From: Candidatus Binatia bacterium
GTDB taxonomy: Bacteria; Desulfobacterota; Binatia; HRBIN30
Reading direction: 5' to 3'
NCBI GenBank assembly: GCA_026415395.1
Contig: JAOAHD010000002.1
Location: 248,001 to 312,000 of the forward strand
Length of the DNA stretch: 64,000 bases
Shown one piece after another: positions 1 through 10,585 of the stretch. Under the pieces are notes generated by a model that saw nothing but the letters and a program-made list of their open reading frames with translations, had not been told where the DNA came from and searched no databases. The position numbers and the translations under genes were made by a program. Position 1 is the first letter of the stretch; every line of letters begins with the position of its first letter.

Positions 1-120
1 CGCCGCCAAGAGTCGCTACGGCGCACATGGGAAAGACGCCCCGATTTGCTCGCCCGTGCTCAACTCACCGCCGAAGATCGCGAATTCTTACGATCCCTAG
101 GGGCAGTGATCGATGGCTGA
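1..120 (+). CDS. trmD: tRNA (guanine-N1)-methyltransferase TrmD, C-terminal end only
   Basis: Open from the left edge of the window and ending at TGA 118-120. The 39 visible residues contain RRPDLLARAQL followed by an acidic D..FL stretch, which is the conserved C-terminal signature of TrmD, the enzyme that makes m1G37 in tRNA. The stop overlaps the start of the next gene (ATGGCTGA), so the two are translationally coupled. The order trmD, methyltransferase, rplS matches the usual rpsP-rimM-trmD-rplS ribosomal operon. Identification rests on a short tail plus the gene order. Confidence 0.85.
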   Translation, partial: RRQESLRRTWERRPDLLARAQLTAEDREFLRSLGAVIDG

Positions 121-673
121 CCTGTACCTAGCCTTACTCCATCACCCAATGCTGGACAAAAATGGTCAGATCGTTGCCACCGCGCTGACCAACATGGACA
201 TCCACGATATCGCCCGCAGTGCGCTCACCTACGGGGTGCGGCGTTTTTATGTGGCCCACCCGGTGCGCGCGCTACGCCTGCTGGCACAAAAGATCATCGA
301 CCATTGGCAAACCGGCTACGGTGCCAGTTACAACGAAACGCGTAAAGAAGCCCTGGAAATTGTAAGCCTAGAAACCGATTTGGACGGGGTTTTGCTGGCA
401 ATCGAGCGAGAAGGTGGGCGCCGACCCCTGGTCGTGGCCACGTCGGCAAAACGAGGACTTGGGCGGGTGAGCTTTGCGGAACTGCGGAGGCGCTTAGAAA
501 CCGATTCGGATCCCTACCTGCTCGTGCTCGGTACGGGATGGGGGTTAGCCCCGGAATTGATTGCCCGCTGCGACCTATTTCTCGAACCGATCGAAGGAGT
601 TGGAGATTACAATCATTTGTCGGTGCGCTCTGCAGCGGCGATCATGCTTGACCGATTGCGCGGCCAGCGCTAG
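113..673 (+). CDS. SAM-dependent RNA methyltransferase (SPOUT-like, PF09936 type)
   Basis: 186 aa protein starting MADLYLALLHHPMLDKNGQ and containing HDIARSALTYGVRRFYV, LVVATSAK and a late LLVLGTGWGLAPELI glycine-rich loop. These fit the small family of RNA methyltransferases found beside, or fused to, TrmD in deltaproteobacteria and Thermotogae. The family has a SPOUT-like knotted fold with the SAM site near the C terminus. The start overlaps the trmD stop by 8 nt and rplS follows after 45 bp. The RNA target is not known from sequence; tRNA or rRNA is inferred from context. Confidence 0.8.
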   Translation: MADLYLALLHHPMLDKNGQIVATALTNMDIHDIARSALTYGVRRFYVAHPVRALRLLAQKIIDHWQTGYGASYNETRKEALEIVSLETDLDGVLLAIEREGGRRPLVVATSAKRGLGRVSFAELRRRLETDSDPYLLVLGTGWGLAPELIARCDLFLEPIEGVGDYNHLSVRSAAAIMLDRLRGQR

Positions 674-718
674 CAAGCTGGGCTTCGGTTCGCCGACGAG
701 CTTGCAAGGAGAGCCACC

Positions 719-1063
719 ATGAACGTGATCGACGCTATCGAGCAAAAGCAGCTACGGTCGGATATTCCAGACTTTCGCCCGGGTGACACGGTGCGCGTAC
801 ACTGCATCGTGGCGGAAGGGGATAAGGAGCGCATTCAGGTGTTCGAGGGCGTGGTTCTTAGGCGGTCGCGCGGTGCCAACCGGGCTACGTTTACGGTGCG
901 CAAGGTCTCTTACGGGGTCGGCGTGGAGCGAACGTTTCCCCTGCACTCGCCGCGCATCGAAAAGATCGAGGTGGTCAGCCGCGGTAAAGTGCGGCGGGCC
1001 AAGCTCTACTATTTGCGCGGGCGCACGGGCAAGGCAGCACGGATTCAGGAAATTCAGTCCTAG
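719..1063 (+). CDS. rplS: 50S ribosomal protein L19
   Basis: 114 aa, the normal length for L19. Diagnostic segments are [35 protein letters not shown] and [17 protein letters not shown]19 sits at the 30S-50S interface and contacts 16S rRNA. A GGAGAG-type ribosome binding site lies just upstream of the ATG. It is the last gene of the trmD operon here; the next gene converges from the other strand. Confidence 0.98.
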   Translation: MNVIDAIEQKQLRSDIPDFRPGDTVRVHCIVAEGDKERIQVFEGVVLRRSRGANRATFTVRKVSYGVGVERTFPLHSPRIEKIEVVSRGKVRRAKLYYLRGRTGKAARIQEIQS

Positions 1064-1186
1064 CGGCACTGTTCTCTTGAGGCTGTTCGACCGGCGTTTG
1101 GAAGCGCAGCTTGTCAGCCTGGGCTCCGGGCAAAATGCGCGGTGCGGGCAACCGTGGCTGCAGCCCTGGGTTGCGAGCGGCGCCGC

Positions 1187-1975
1187 TCACGTTCCACCGC
1201 CAGCCCGCGGGAACTTGGCGAGCACGAAACCTCGCATCGCAGCGGCAACTTCGGCTCGCTCGTAGTCGAGACTGACCACGTGAAAACTTCTCTGTAGCCG
1301 CAGTATTTGTACCGGACCGGCTAGGTGCTCGCGCAGGTATTCCACCCCTTCCCACAGGCAGGTGTGGTCGAGTTCGGATTGCACAACCAACGTGGGCTGC
1401 GCCACTTCCTTCACCTCGCCGCGCACGACCCTCTGAAGCTTGACGAGTTCGGCCACGGCACGCAGTGGAATCACGTCATAACCGACCCGCGCACTCCGTG
1501 CTGCGGGATCGGCAATGTCGCTTTCTCCTTTGGGCCAATATGGGCGGATGCGGGCCAGCAGTGGCAAGAAGGCTGCGGCCTTTTCGATCCACCACGCGCG
1601 CAGAAATAGGGCGGGTGCGAGCAGGATTAACGCGGCCACCCATCGTGCGCGCGTTGCCGCAAGATGCAACGCGAGCAGTCCCCCGAGCGACTGCCCGACC
1701 ACGACCACCGGCGACCCTTCTGCCCCGGCTTGCCGGGCCGCCTCTTCGGTAGCCGCGTACCACTGCTGCCATGAGGTCACGGCAAGCGCTGCGGGAGAGG
1801 CGCCGTGACCCGGCAACAGCGGAACCAGAGCTTGGTGTCCAGCGCCCGCTGCGGACTCGGCGAGAAACCGCATTTCATCCGGTGTGGCGGTAAACCCATG
1901 CAGAAATAGGTGCGCGGGCGCGCCGCCCGCATAGGTTAAAGCAACCGCTGTCTTGGCAGGAACCGTGTTGTTCAT
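1187..1975 (-). CDS. alpha/beta hydrolase, carboxylesterase/monoacylglycerol lipase-like
   Basis: 262 aa from the ATG at 1975; an in-frame TTG seven codons earlier is possible but weaker. The oxyanion loop HLFLHGFTATPDE, nucleophile elbow VVVGQSLGGLLAL, an acidic segment LVVQSELDHT and the late FHVVSLDYE histidine make a complete Ser-Asp-His triad. The layout resembles Est30/YvaK carboxylesterases that hydrolyse short acyl esters. No signal peptide, so cytoplasmic. It begins 42 bp after the foldase gene on the same strand and may be co-transcribed with it. Substrate unknown. Confidence 0.8.
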   Translation of the reverse strand: MNNTVPAKTAVALTYAGGAPAHLFLHGFTATPDEMRFLAESAAGAGHQALVPLLPGHGASPAALAVTSWQQWYAATEEAARQAGAEGSPVVVVGQSLGGLLALHLAATRARWVAALILLAPALFLRAWWIEKAAAFLPLLARIRPYWPKGESDIADPAARSARVGYDVIPLRAVAELVKLQRVVRGEVKEVAQPTLVVQSELDHTCLWEGVEYLREHLAGPVQILRLQRSFHVVSLDYERAEVAAAMRGFVLAKFPRAGGGT

Positions 1976-2017
1976 ACCGGCTCGGCTACCTGCCAACGGC
2001 TCTTTTTGCTCCAGGAG

Positions 2018-3946
2018 TTAGCGGCGTGTGGCTCCGGGTGCCGCCGCAACTTGAATTGGGCTGAGCTCGATCTTGGCCTTGGCTTGCAAGGAATTCACGA
2101 ACTCTTCCAGCACGTAGGCGCGCCTCTGGGCCATGGTTTGCTGGGCGAGCTGGTCCTTACGCGCGGCAAACTCTTCGTCGGTCGGTTCAACCCGATCGAG
2201 TAAAGCCGCAACGACAAAGCTGTCTCCTACGGGGAATGCACGGGGAACCAACGGAGCCTCGGGAGTGAGATCGAATGCCGCTTGCTTGAGTTCCTGACTG
2301 TCCCCAATTCGCGGGATGAAGGCTCCGTCCCGCCCAAACGCGGGAGTTTCTTCGACTTCGACGCGCTGTGCCTCCGCAACCGACCGCAGGTTCGACTTCT
2401 TAGCTTCCTCCAAGAAGCTTTCTGCCTTTTGTCGCGCGAGCTGACGTGCTTTCGCCAGTTTGGATTTCTCGGCCACCTTGTCCTCGATCTCCGCAAGATC
2501 GGGAATCTTCGACGGAATGCGCTCGAGAACCTTGAACACCACAAACTCCCCGGGGGCGTTGACCACGGGCCCAATTTCTCCTGCGTTCACTTGGAAGGCC
2601 GCGCGCGACAACGGGTGATTGCTCCCGAGACCCTCGATGGTGTCGTGCTCGGCAAACGGAGCGGGAGTGCGAAGGGTGAGGCCGCTGGCCTTGGCAATGG
2701 CTTCGAGTGGCTCTCCATTAGCCGCACGCGTGCGATCGCTGTTCGCTTGCTGCTGTGCCAGCTCGCGCGCTTTGGTGTTTTGCAACTTGGTGCGGATGGT
2801 CTCGCGCACCTCATCGAGAGGTTGCGTGCTCGCTTCCTGCTTCTCCTCGACCTTGACGATGTGGAAGCCGAAGTTGGTTTGCACCAAGTCGCTAATGGTT
2901 CCGGGCGGCAGGGAAAATGCCACGGCATCGAAGGCGGGCACCATTTGACCACGTGGGAAAAATCCAAGGTCACCGCCCTGCGGGCCACTGCCAGGATCTT
3001 CCGAATACGTTCTCGCGAGCTCCGCAAAGTCTTCTCCCTTGCGCGCCTTCTCCAATACCTCCGCAGCCCGCTTGCGGATCGCTTCCTTTTGCTCCGCCGT
3101 GGCATTGGGCTCGACGCGGAACAAAATGTGCCGGGCGTGTACACGCTCCGGCCGCTGAAATTCGCTCTCATGACTTTCGTAGTAGGCGCGAATTTGCTCG
3201 TCGCTCACTTCCGCGCGGGGTTTGAAAGCGTTCTCCTCGTAGGCAATGAATTCCACACGCACCCGCTCGGGCTCACGGAATGATTCCCGATGCTGCTCGT
3301 AGAATTGAGCGACTTCCTCCTTCGATACCGTAATCTCATCCGATAGCTTGGCGGCGTCGAACTCGACAAAAGCCAAGCGGACTTTCTCTTGCTCGTACCG
3401 GAAACGACGCTTGAGATCGTCCTCGCTCGCTTGCACTCCGGCAAGCACAATATCCTGTAATTTGTTTACCAGGATGTCGCGCCGGACATTGTCCTCGAAT
3501 TCCGCTGGCGTGAGGCGATTGGCCCGCAGAACCCGGATGTAAAAGTCACGGTCAAAACGGCCGTCGCGCTGGAAGGAATCCATCTTGGCGATAAATTCGC
3601 GCACCTCGGCGTCGGTCGCCTGAAGTCCCAGGCGCTGCGCCTCTTGGACCATGAGCTCTGTGCGAATCAGGCGGTCCAACGCCTGGGAGCGGATGTCGAT
3701 CCCTTGCAACAACTCAGGACGGAATTGGTCGCCGTACAGGGTGCGATAAAAATTCCGCAGGTTTTCCTCGCCACGCTGCAAGTCTTTGTCCGTAATCGGC
3801 TTCCCGTTCACGCGGGCCACTGCGGTGTAGCGGCTGGTGCCGCGCAGCCCAAAACCAACGCCCCAGTAGATGAACACCGCAGCCAAAACGCCGAACAAAA
3901 CCTTGACCCAGGTGGCGGAGGCATTGCGCCGGATAAACTTCAACAT
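2018..3946 (-). CDS. ppiD: membrane-anchored peptidyl-prolyl isomerase/foldase, PpiD-SurA type
   Basis: 642 aa from the ATG at 3946, chosen because MLKFIRRNASATWVKVLFG followed by a single membrane helix is the typical PpiD N terminus. Next come a SurA-like N-domain (about residues 40-220) and a parvulin domain around residues 270-370 with HARHILFRVEP, YSEDPGSGPQGGDLGFF and NFGFHIVKVEE. A long helical C-terminal chaperone region follows. It acts in the periplasm, assisting folding of exported proteins such as outer-membrane barrels, several of which are encoded in this window. Confidence 0.9.
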   Translation of the reverse strand: MLKFIRRNASATWVKVLFGVLAAVFIYWGVGFGLRGTSRYTAVARVNGKPITDKDLQRGEENLRNFYRTLYGDQFRPELLQGIDIRSQALDRLIRTELMVQEAQRLGLQATDAEVREFIAKMDSFQRDGRFDRDFYIRVLRANRLTPAEFEDNVRRDILVNKLQDIVLAGVQASEDDLKRRFRYEQEKVRLAFVEFDAAKLSDEITVSKEEVAQFYEQHRESFREPERVRVEFIAYEENAFKPRAEVSDEQIRAYYESHESEFQRPERVHARHILFRVEPNATAEQKEAIRKRAAEVLEKARKGEDFAELARTYSEDPGSGPQGGDLGFFPRGQMVPAFDAVAFSLPPGTISDLVQTNFGFHIVKVEEKQEASTQPLDEVRETIRTKLQNTKARELAQQQANSDRTRAANGEPLEAIAKASGLTLRTPAPFAEHDTIEGLGSNHPLSRAAFQVNAGEIGPVVNAPGEFVVFKVLERIPSKIPDLAEIEDKVAEKSKLAKARQLARQKAESFLEEAKKSNLRSVAEAQRVEVEETPAFGRDGAFIPRIGDSQELKQAAFDLTPEAPLVPRAFPVGDSFVVAALLDRVEPTDEEFAARKDQLAQQTMAQRRAYVLEEFVNSLQAKAKIELSPIQVAAAPGATRR

Positions 3947-3999
3947 AAGGCTAGCGACCTCGCGGACCGACGATAGACGAGCCCCCAGGGGAACGCAAT

Positions 4000-4341
4000 T
4001 CAAGGCTCGGAGGAGGGTGGCCGTGCCCCGCCATTGTTGCAGATCAAGCACGTGCACGGCTCGGATACCGTGGCGGCGGAGTGCCATTCCTCGGGTGTTG
4101 CAGCTTGCAAGCGCAAGGCATGCAAGTCGCGACCAATGCGACCGCCGATCGCCCCGTAAACCATGCGATGACGCTCGACTAAGGACTTTCCCTCGAATTC
4201 GGGCGAGACGATGCGAACGAAGTAGTGGCTGCTGCCCCCGCGATCCCCGGGGTGGCCGGCGTGCTGAGCACTTTCATCCTCGATCCACAGGTGCGTGGGT
4301 TTTAGCTCGGTGATCAGAGCCTTGCGCAAACGCTCGGGCAT
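4000..4341 (-). CDS. bolA: BolA family protein
   Basis: 113 aa. The family core is very clear: LKPTHLWIEDESAQHAGH, a short GSSHYFVRIVSPEFEGKSL segment, VERHRMVYGAIG and LHALRLQAATPEEW. BolA proteins partner with monothiol glutaredoxins in [2Fe-2S] handling, and some influence morphology and stress responses. About 20 extra residues with a CTCLIC motif follow the core; two closely spaced Cys there are unusual and could bind metal, or may just be a poorly conserved tail. It lies 53 bp upstream of the foldase gene on the same strand. Confidence 0.92.
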   Translation of the reverse strand: MPERLRKALITELKPTHLWIEDESAQHAGHPGDRGGSSHYFVRIVSPEFEGKSLVERHRMVYGAIGGRIGRDLHALRLQAATPEEWHSAATVSEPCTCLICNNGGARPPSSEP

Positions 4342-4403
4342 GGTGAGTCGCGAAACGGTCTAGCTGGATCGCAGCGTCCGCTACGCGACGCAAGGGGCAA
4401 GAC

Positions 4404-4844
4404 TCATTCGGAGAAGCAGGGAGGGTAACACGCGTTTTGCCTCGTCCAGTAAGTGGCCAGTTGGACAAAGCAGCGCAGATACTGTTCCCAATTGCTCGGC
4501 TTCACCACGTAGCTGTTCGCCCCGGCCTGGTAGCACGCCCCGACCTGAACCGGATTCGCTGACGAAGTGAATATGACCACGGGCAGCGCCGCTGTGTGCG
4601 GGTTGGCACGGATGTGCTCCAACACTCGGAGGCCGTTGAGACCAGGCAAATGAAGGTCCAACACAACGACGCGGGGAAGTTCCTCTCGGCGGCGTCCGCG
4701 CAGCCAAGCGAGTGCCTCATGGCCGTCAGTAAGAGCGAGAATAGCGAGGCCTCCCAATTGGGACCGCGCCAGTTCCAGGATCAACTCCCGGTCGGCCGCA
4801 TCATCCTCGACCCACAACAAATCCACCAATCTCCCGGACTCCAT
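4404..4844 (-). CDS. single-domain response regulator (CheY/Rcp1-like)
   Basis: 146 aa from the ATG at 4844 (MESGRLVDLLWVEDDAADRE); an in-frame upstream start adds 21 residues of unlikely sequence. The receiver domain is complete: acidic pair in WVEDDAADRE, phospho-acceptor Asp in VVLDLHLPGLNG, the Thr/Ser switch in VVIFTSSANP and the invariant Lys in SYVVKPSNW. No output domain. The LLWVEDD start and long alpha4 region resemble Rcp1-type regulators of phytochrome-like kinases. No histidine kinase is next to it, so it is an orphan here. Confidence 0.88.
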   Translation of the reverse strand: MESGRLVDLLWVEDDAADRELILELARSQLGGLAILALTDGHEALAWLRGRRREELPRVVVLDLHLPGLNGLRVLEHIRANPHTAALPVVIFTSSANPVQVGACYQAGANSYVVKPSNWEQYLRCFVQLATYWTRQNACYPPCFSE

Positions 4845-4929
4845 CCGCCCGAATGCCGCCGTCCTCAATTGCTGTGGTGCGCAAGACCATGCGCTGTTCC
4901 AGCGCAAATTGCAAGAACGTTTTTGGCTC

Positions 4930-6930
4930 TCACCCGGCCGGTAAGGTGAGCACCCGGACCCCGTGGGGCGGCACGGAGGGGAGTGTGACTCCCCCGTTGT
5001 GCAGTTCGATTACTTGCCCAGTCCAGTGCTCGAAGGCGTGCGCGAGTTTACTCCCGTGGGCGAACCACTGAGAAAGCGTTGCCTGTCGGGTGGAAGGCAA
5101 GTCGTCGAAATTGAACAGGGCGAGAGCAAATTGGTCGGATGCTCGGGCAATCAAGATGTTCGGTGGATCGGCCGCCATGAGATTTGGCAGGCTCGCTTGG
5201 TAGCGATCGTCTCCCTGGAGCTCGAGGATTAGCCGCAACCGCTCCAGCTCTCGCTGGGTAAGGTGCGAGAGGCGATCACTCAGAACGAGCATCCCGTCGG
5301 TTAACACGATGGCAGTGGCAAGCGTACGAAACTCTTCTTCGGTCAGCCGGGTCCGCTGCGCGCGCACCATCAAACAGTCGGGATCGTTCAGCCACCAACG
5401 GCGATGCAGGAAGGCACGCGTGAGGGTGTTCCGTACCGCGTGCTTGGTGGCGACGCCGTGAAGATCGCGGAGCGGAACACGACTGAGGAAATTGCTCCAG
5501 TAGGGGGCGACGTCGGGGCCAATCCGCATCGCATCCACGATGCCCACGGCCGGACCCAACGGGCACCCGCATCCGATCAGGAAGGCATTGTCGCCGGCAG
5601 CCGCGCGGATCGTCTCCAAACCTCGCCGAAGCGCTTCTGCGCGCGTGGCACCGGCATCGGACCGTTGCCCGGGCAGTGCGGCTGCGTAGAGGAAGTCGAG
5701 CTTGAGGACGGTGAAGTTCCACTTGCGCACCAGGGTGTCGATGACGGAGGCGATCCACTCGAGCGCAGCCGGATGTGTTGTGTCGAGCGCGTAGCAAGGC
5801 GTGCGGCCCCACATGGGGTTCCAGAGGGCAAAGCGGGGTCTCTGGTCGTCGTTGCGGACAAACCACTCTGGATGTTCGGCAAACAACCGAGACTCGCGTT
5901 TGGCAATGAACGGCGCGAGCCAAATGCCAGCCGCAAAACCGGCCGATCGGATTTCGTTGGCCAAACGTGCCATGCCGTGGGGGAACTTTGCGTTTGGCAG
6001 CAACCAGTCGCCAATGGTGGCTTGGTACCCGTCGTCGACCTGGAGGTAGTCGAACGTCACAACCCCCCGGAGGTTGCGCGCCGCGTCGATGTTGTCGCGA
6101 ATCGCACCTTCGTCGATCTCAGTGAAGTATTCGTACCAAGAACACCACCCCACGGGGCTACGCTCGCTTACACGCGCGCCCATATGTTGCCCGCTTCTTT
6201 GGGCGTAGGCAGCGAGCCCACTGTACGCATCCGGCACCACGGCAAGCGCCAGCGGCGGCACGGAAACGGTAGCGCCGGCCGGCAGCGGCTTACTCTCATA
6301 GTGCACGGTGGCGGCCCAACGGCCACAGCGCTCTCCAACGATGGCAAGCTCGATATCGGCAAAGGTAAAACGGGCATCGAGAAAGCCAACAACCAAAACC
6401 TCGCCGCTGTGCAGGTTCGCAATGGCGGTGAATACGTCGGACCGGAAGTGGCCCGGGGTACCCGTGGAGGGACGGGCGATGTCGATGAGCCCGATCTTCA
6501 ACAATCCGGAAAACGGATCCGGATCGGCTTCGTGGGCACGAAAACTCCTTGTGCCCGTCCAGGACTGATAGCCATTGCGAAACACACTCCAGCTTCGGGC
6601 CGATTCCCCGATGCAAACCTCGCCAAAGTCTGGCAGCCACAAGGGCGCGACTGACTGCAGGTGGACCGTCTCGTTGCCCCGGTTCGAAATTCGCGGGTAG
6701 AGCACCAAGAAAAGTTCCTCCGTGCGCACGGTGAACTCGAGGGAAAGACCGTGCTGCTCGCTGGCCGCGCGAACCACACCGTTGCCGCCCTGGTGGAGCA
6801 AGGGACGATAGGAAAACGGCTGGCCCCTGATTTCGTAGCGCACACTTGGCCGCAAGCCCTCGAGGCGCACTGCACCTTCCGCGCTGTAGAAGAACCATCG
6901 CCCGTTTCGAACCTCGTACCGCATGGCCAC
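4930..6930 (-). CDS. alpha-galactosidase/melibiase-like glycoside hydrolase, family GH36
   Basis: About 666 aa; GTGs at 6933 and 6930 and an ATG at 6924 are all possible, and the GGAGG favours 6930. An N-terminal beta-sandwich precedes the (beta/alpha)8 barrel. Key GH36 segments: VGWCSWYEYF, LQVDDGYQ, GIWLAPFIAK, FTVLKLDFLYAA carrying the nucleophile Asp, and VDAMRIGPDVAPYW carrying the acid/base Asp. The enzyme releases terminal alpha-galactose from oligosaccharides. No signal peptide is visible, suggesting a cytoplasmic role. Regulator and BolA genes lie downstream, with no sugar transporter next door. Confidence 0.85.
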   Translation of the reverse strand: MAMRYEVRNGRWFFYSAEGAVRLEGLRPSVRYEIRGQPFSYRPLLHQGGNGVVRAASEQHGLSLEFTVRTEELFLVLYPRISNRGNETVHLQSVAPLWLPDFGEVCIGESARSWSVFRNGYQSWTGTRSFRAHEADPDPFSGLLKIGLIDIARPSTGTPGHFRSDVFTAIANLHSGEVLVVGFLDARFTFADIELAIVGERCGRWAATVHYESKPLPAGATVSVPPLALAVVPDAYSGLAAYAQRSGQHMGARVSERSPVGWCSWYEYFTEIDEGAIRDNIDAARNLRGVVTFDYLQVDDGYQATIGDWLLPNAKFPHGMARLANEIRSAGFAAGIWLAPFIAKRESRLFAEHPEWFVRNDDQRPRFALWNPMWGRTPCYALDTTHPAALEWIASVIDTLVRKWNFTVLKLDFLYAAALPGQRSDAGATRAEALRRGLETIRAAAGDNAFLIGCGCPLGPAVGIVDAMRIGPDVAPYWSNFLSRVPLRDLHGVATKHAVRNTLTRAFLHRRWWLNDPDCLMVRAQRTRLTEEEFRTLATAIVLTDGMLVLSDRLSHLTQRELERLRLILELQGDDRYQASLPNLMAADPPNILIARASDQFALALFNFDDLPSTRQATLSQWFAHGSKLAHAFEHWTGQVIELHNGGVTLPSVPPHGVRVLTLPAG

Positions 6931-7045
6931 CACTCGCCCTCCTCTCCGCGTTGTTGTGCGACGAGCACCGTACTTGCGACCTTACGGCAGTTCCCACTTG
7001 CGAGCCAAGGTGCGCACGTGGAATTGTCGCCGCGGTCAGATCGTT

Positions 7046-8821
7046 TCAAGACAGTGCGGAACCCGGTGGCGGATACGCGAGCGTTCCTCGTAAGGCAGCA
7101 ACCTCCTCCTCGGGAGGGTAGGGCAGCCAGAGTCGATGTTCTTCTCGCCACGCACGCACTTGCGCTTCGGCTTGTGCCCGGCGGGCAGCGTCCAAGCCCG
7201 AGTCTTGCCCGCAGTAAACGGTTTGCGAGGGGAAGGCGAAGCTCGTGCCGCTTTCGGCAACGATGTCCATGATGCGCAAGAATAAGTCCTCGCGCACCGC
7301 GAGGAACTCGTCGTGTTCGGTCGTTTCGATATAGGCGAGGATCTCCAGATCGAGCGAATACGGGCCAAAGCCAACAAAGCGCACGCGTGCGGGATCGGGA
7401 GACACTTTGGGGTGGGCAATCAAAAGCTTCTTGATTTCCACGAGCACGTAACGGAGTTGGTCGGGGGTGGTTTCATAACGCAAACCCAGATTCGCCGTGA
7501 GCCGAATGCGGTCGCGCCGGCTGAAGTTTTCAATTTGCATCGAGGCGAACTCGCCGTTGGGGACCGAGAGCACCGTTCGATCCAAGGTGCGGATGCGGGT
7601 GGAGCGCAGGCCGATGTCTTCTACGACTCCAAGCTTGTCGCCAAAGCGGCAAAACTCGCCCACGCGCACGGGTTGATCGGCAACCAAGGTGATGCCGCCG
7701 AAGAAGTGTTCCAGCGTTTTCTGCCCGGCGAGTGCCACCGCCAAGCCGCCGATCCCGAGACCGGCGAGCACGCTCGTGACGTTGAAGCCGAGGTTCTGTA
7801 ACGCCACGAGCAAGGTGAGGATGGCCAAGAATACCTTGGTGGCACGCCGGCCAAGCGGGAGAAGCGAAACCACTGCTTGCCGATTCGCAGCGCGCTCCTC
7901 GATGGCGCGCGCCGCAACGTCGACCGAGCGCATGAGCAGCCAGGCCGTCAGCAGGATCATGCCGGCGCTGGTGAGCGACTGCACCGCATGCGCAGCACGC
8001 ACCGACAACGCTAGCAACGGAAGCTCGCTGCGGAAGATGGCGAAAGTGAACAGCCCGTGTAACGGTGCGCGCATGACGATGACTGCGTCTTCGCTCAACG
8101 GCACCCAAGACTGCGACACAATTGCTCGTCCGACCCGCACACTGATGCGGGTGAGCACCCAAGCGAGGAGCCAGGCGACGACGGCGAGTATGGCAAAACC
8201 GATCCACTGCCAGAGGCGTACGCCGAGGAATTGCAACTCGAAAAATGGCTTGGGCAGGTAGGTTTCCAGCGGGCCGTAACCGAATTCCTGGTACAAGGCC
8301 GGAATGCGAGCAACCGTGTCGGGCGCCACCCGCCAAATGAGAGCTCCGTCCTCGCGTGGCCCCCGCTCGAGGTAAACACGGGTTGGCTTTTCGGCGGAGG
8401 GGATGACGGCAATGCTCTCGCGCCGCGCAGGCAAGCCGTCGTCCCGGTCGCCCTCGGGAGAATCGCTCACTTGCTCAGGGTCGAGCCATACCGTGCGGTC
8501 GATGACGACGCATAACTGCCGGGCAAGTTGGGGCCCCACCTCTTCCCGCTCGGCCGTGCGGATTCGGCGCAAATCGAGGAACTGCGCTGCCCGCGCGTAG
8601 TCGCGCGCGCCGCACGCCTCGAGGAACCCGCGCACCGTAGAACGCGGCGTGCCCCGCCCGTAGTCGTCGACGGGCCCGGCACTCGTCGGCGTCGGCGGAG
8701 GAGCCATGCCAAGCGGCGTCTCGGTTACTTGCGCGAGTACGGACTGTGGCCGCCCGCCGATCGTGGCCAGGAGAGCACACGCCACTAACCAGCCGCGAGT
8801 CGTGAACCAACGCTGCTTCAT
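7046..8821 (-). CDS. MscS-family mechanosensitive ion channel with signal peptide
   Basis: 591 aa from the ATG at 8821, supported by a GGAGGAGG ribosome binding site; upstream in-frame codons lack one. It opens with a signal peptide (WLVACALLATIGG to VLAQ) and a roughly 150-residue extracytoplasmic domain. Several membrane helices follow, then the pore-lining helix SVLAGLGIGGLAVALAGQK and the beta-domain motif DQPVRVGEFCRFGDKLGVVE. The family opens under membrane tension to release solutes in osmotic downshock. It is divergent from the tRNA-binding protein gene, with 118 bp between. Confidence 0.88.
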   Translation of the reverse strand: MKQRWFTTRGWLVACALLATIGGRPQSVLAQVTETPLGMAPPPTPTSAGPVDDYGRGTPRSTVRGFLEACGARDYARAAQFLDLRRIRTAEREEVGPQLARQLCVVIDRTVWLDPEQVSDSPEGDRDDGLPARRESIAVIPSAEKPTRVYLERGPREDGALIWRVAPDTVARIPALYQEFGYGPLETYLPKPFFELQFLGVRLWQWIGFAILAVVAWLLAWVLTRISVRVGRAIVSQSWVPLSEDAVIVMRAPLHGLFTFAIFRSELPLLALSVRAAHAVQSLTSAGMILLTAWLLMRSVDVAARAIEERAANRQAVVSLLPLGRRATKVFLAILTLLVALQNLGFNVTSVLAGLGIGGLAVALAGQKTLEHFFGGITLVADQPVRVGEFCRFGDKLGVVEDIGLRSTRIRTLDRTVLSVPNGEFASMQIENFSRRDRIRLTANLGLRYETTPDQLRYVLVEIKKLLIAHPKVSPDPARVRFVGFGPYSLDLEILAYIETTEHDEFLAVREDLFLRIMDIVAESGTSFAFPSQTVYCGQDSGLDAARRAQAEAQVRAWREEHRLWLPYPPEEEVAALRGTLAYPPPGSALS

Positions 8822-8939
8822 ACCGTTCCTCCTCCGCAAATTTGCCCCGCGAGCTTGCTGTCTTTGGCAGAGCAACGCAAGGATGCATCCAGTACTCGAG
8901 CCGTTTCCTTGACCCCTGCCTACGGCTAGAGGGCCACTC

Positions 8940-9263
8940 ATGTTGACGATCGAGGAGTTCAGCAAAGTTGAGCTGCGCGTGGGCACGGTGCTTGCCGCCG
9001 AAAACCACCCCAATGCCGATCGGCTTTTGGTCTTGCGCGTGGACCTTGGGAGCGAGGTGCGGCAAATTGTGGCTGGCATTCGCGCGCACTACCGGCCGGA
9101 GGAGCTGGTTGGCCGGCAAATCGTCGTGGTTGCGAACTTGCAACCCGCAACCTTGCGCGGAGTCGAAAGCCAGGGAATGCTGCTCGCGGCCAGCGACGAA
9201 GACGGGAACCTTGCTATCCTCACACCCGACCGTCCGGTACGCCCAGGCGCGCGCGTAAGATAG
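8940..9263 (+). CDS. tRNA-binding OB-fold protein (EMAPII/CsaA/MetG C-terminal type)
   Basis: 107 aa consisting only of the tRNA-binding domain. Signature segments are VELRVGTVLAAENHPNAD, LLVLRVDLG, RQIVAGI, GRQIVVVANLQP and LRGVESQGMLLAA. The same domain is found at the C terminus of many methionyl-tRNA synthetases (as a dimeriser) and in stand-alone CsaA/YtpR-like proteins. A GAGGG ribosome binding site precedes the ATG. No metG lies beside it, so its role is probably as a stand-alone tRNA-binding or chaperone-like protein. Confidence 0.88.
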   Translation: MLTIEEFSKVELRVGTVLAAENHPNADRLLVLRVDLGSEVRQIVAGIRAHYRPEELVGRQIVVVANLQPATLRGVESQGMLLAASDEDGNLAILTPDRPVRPGARVR

Positions 9264-9358
9264 CAAGCCCCCTGAAACCCGCGCCCACCCGCTTGGTTGA
9301 TACGCTCACTCGCGATAAGCACGCGCGTGCACCCAGAGTAGACGAAAGGAGCTTGCCA

Positions 9359-10585
<1,227 letters not shown>

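Noticed and set aside
2282-3283. 333-aa plus-strand ORF
   Set aside because: Antisense to the foldase gene; no family features and no ribosome binding site. A GC-rich shadow frame.
5404-6654. 416-aa plus-strand ORF
   Set aside because: Antisense to the GH36 gene, whose motifs and catalytic Asps are complete.
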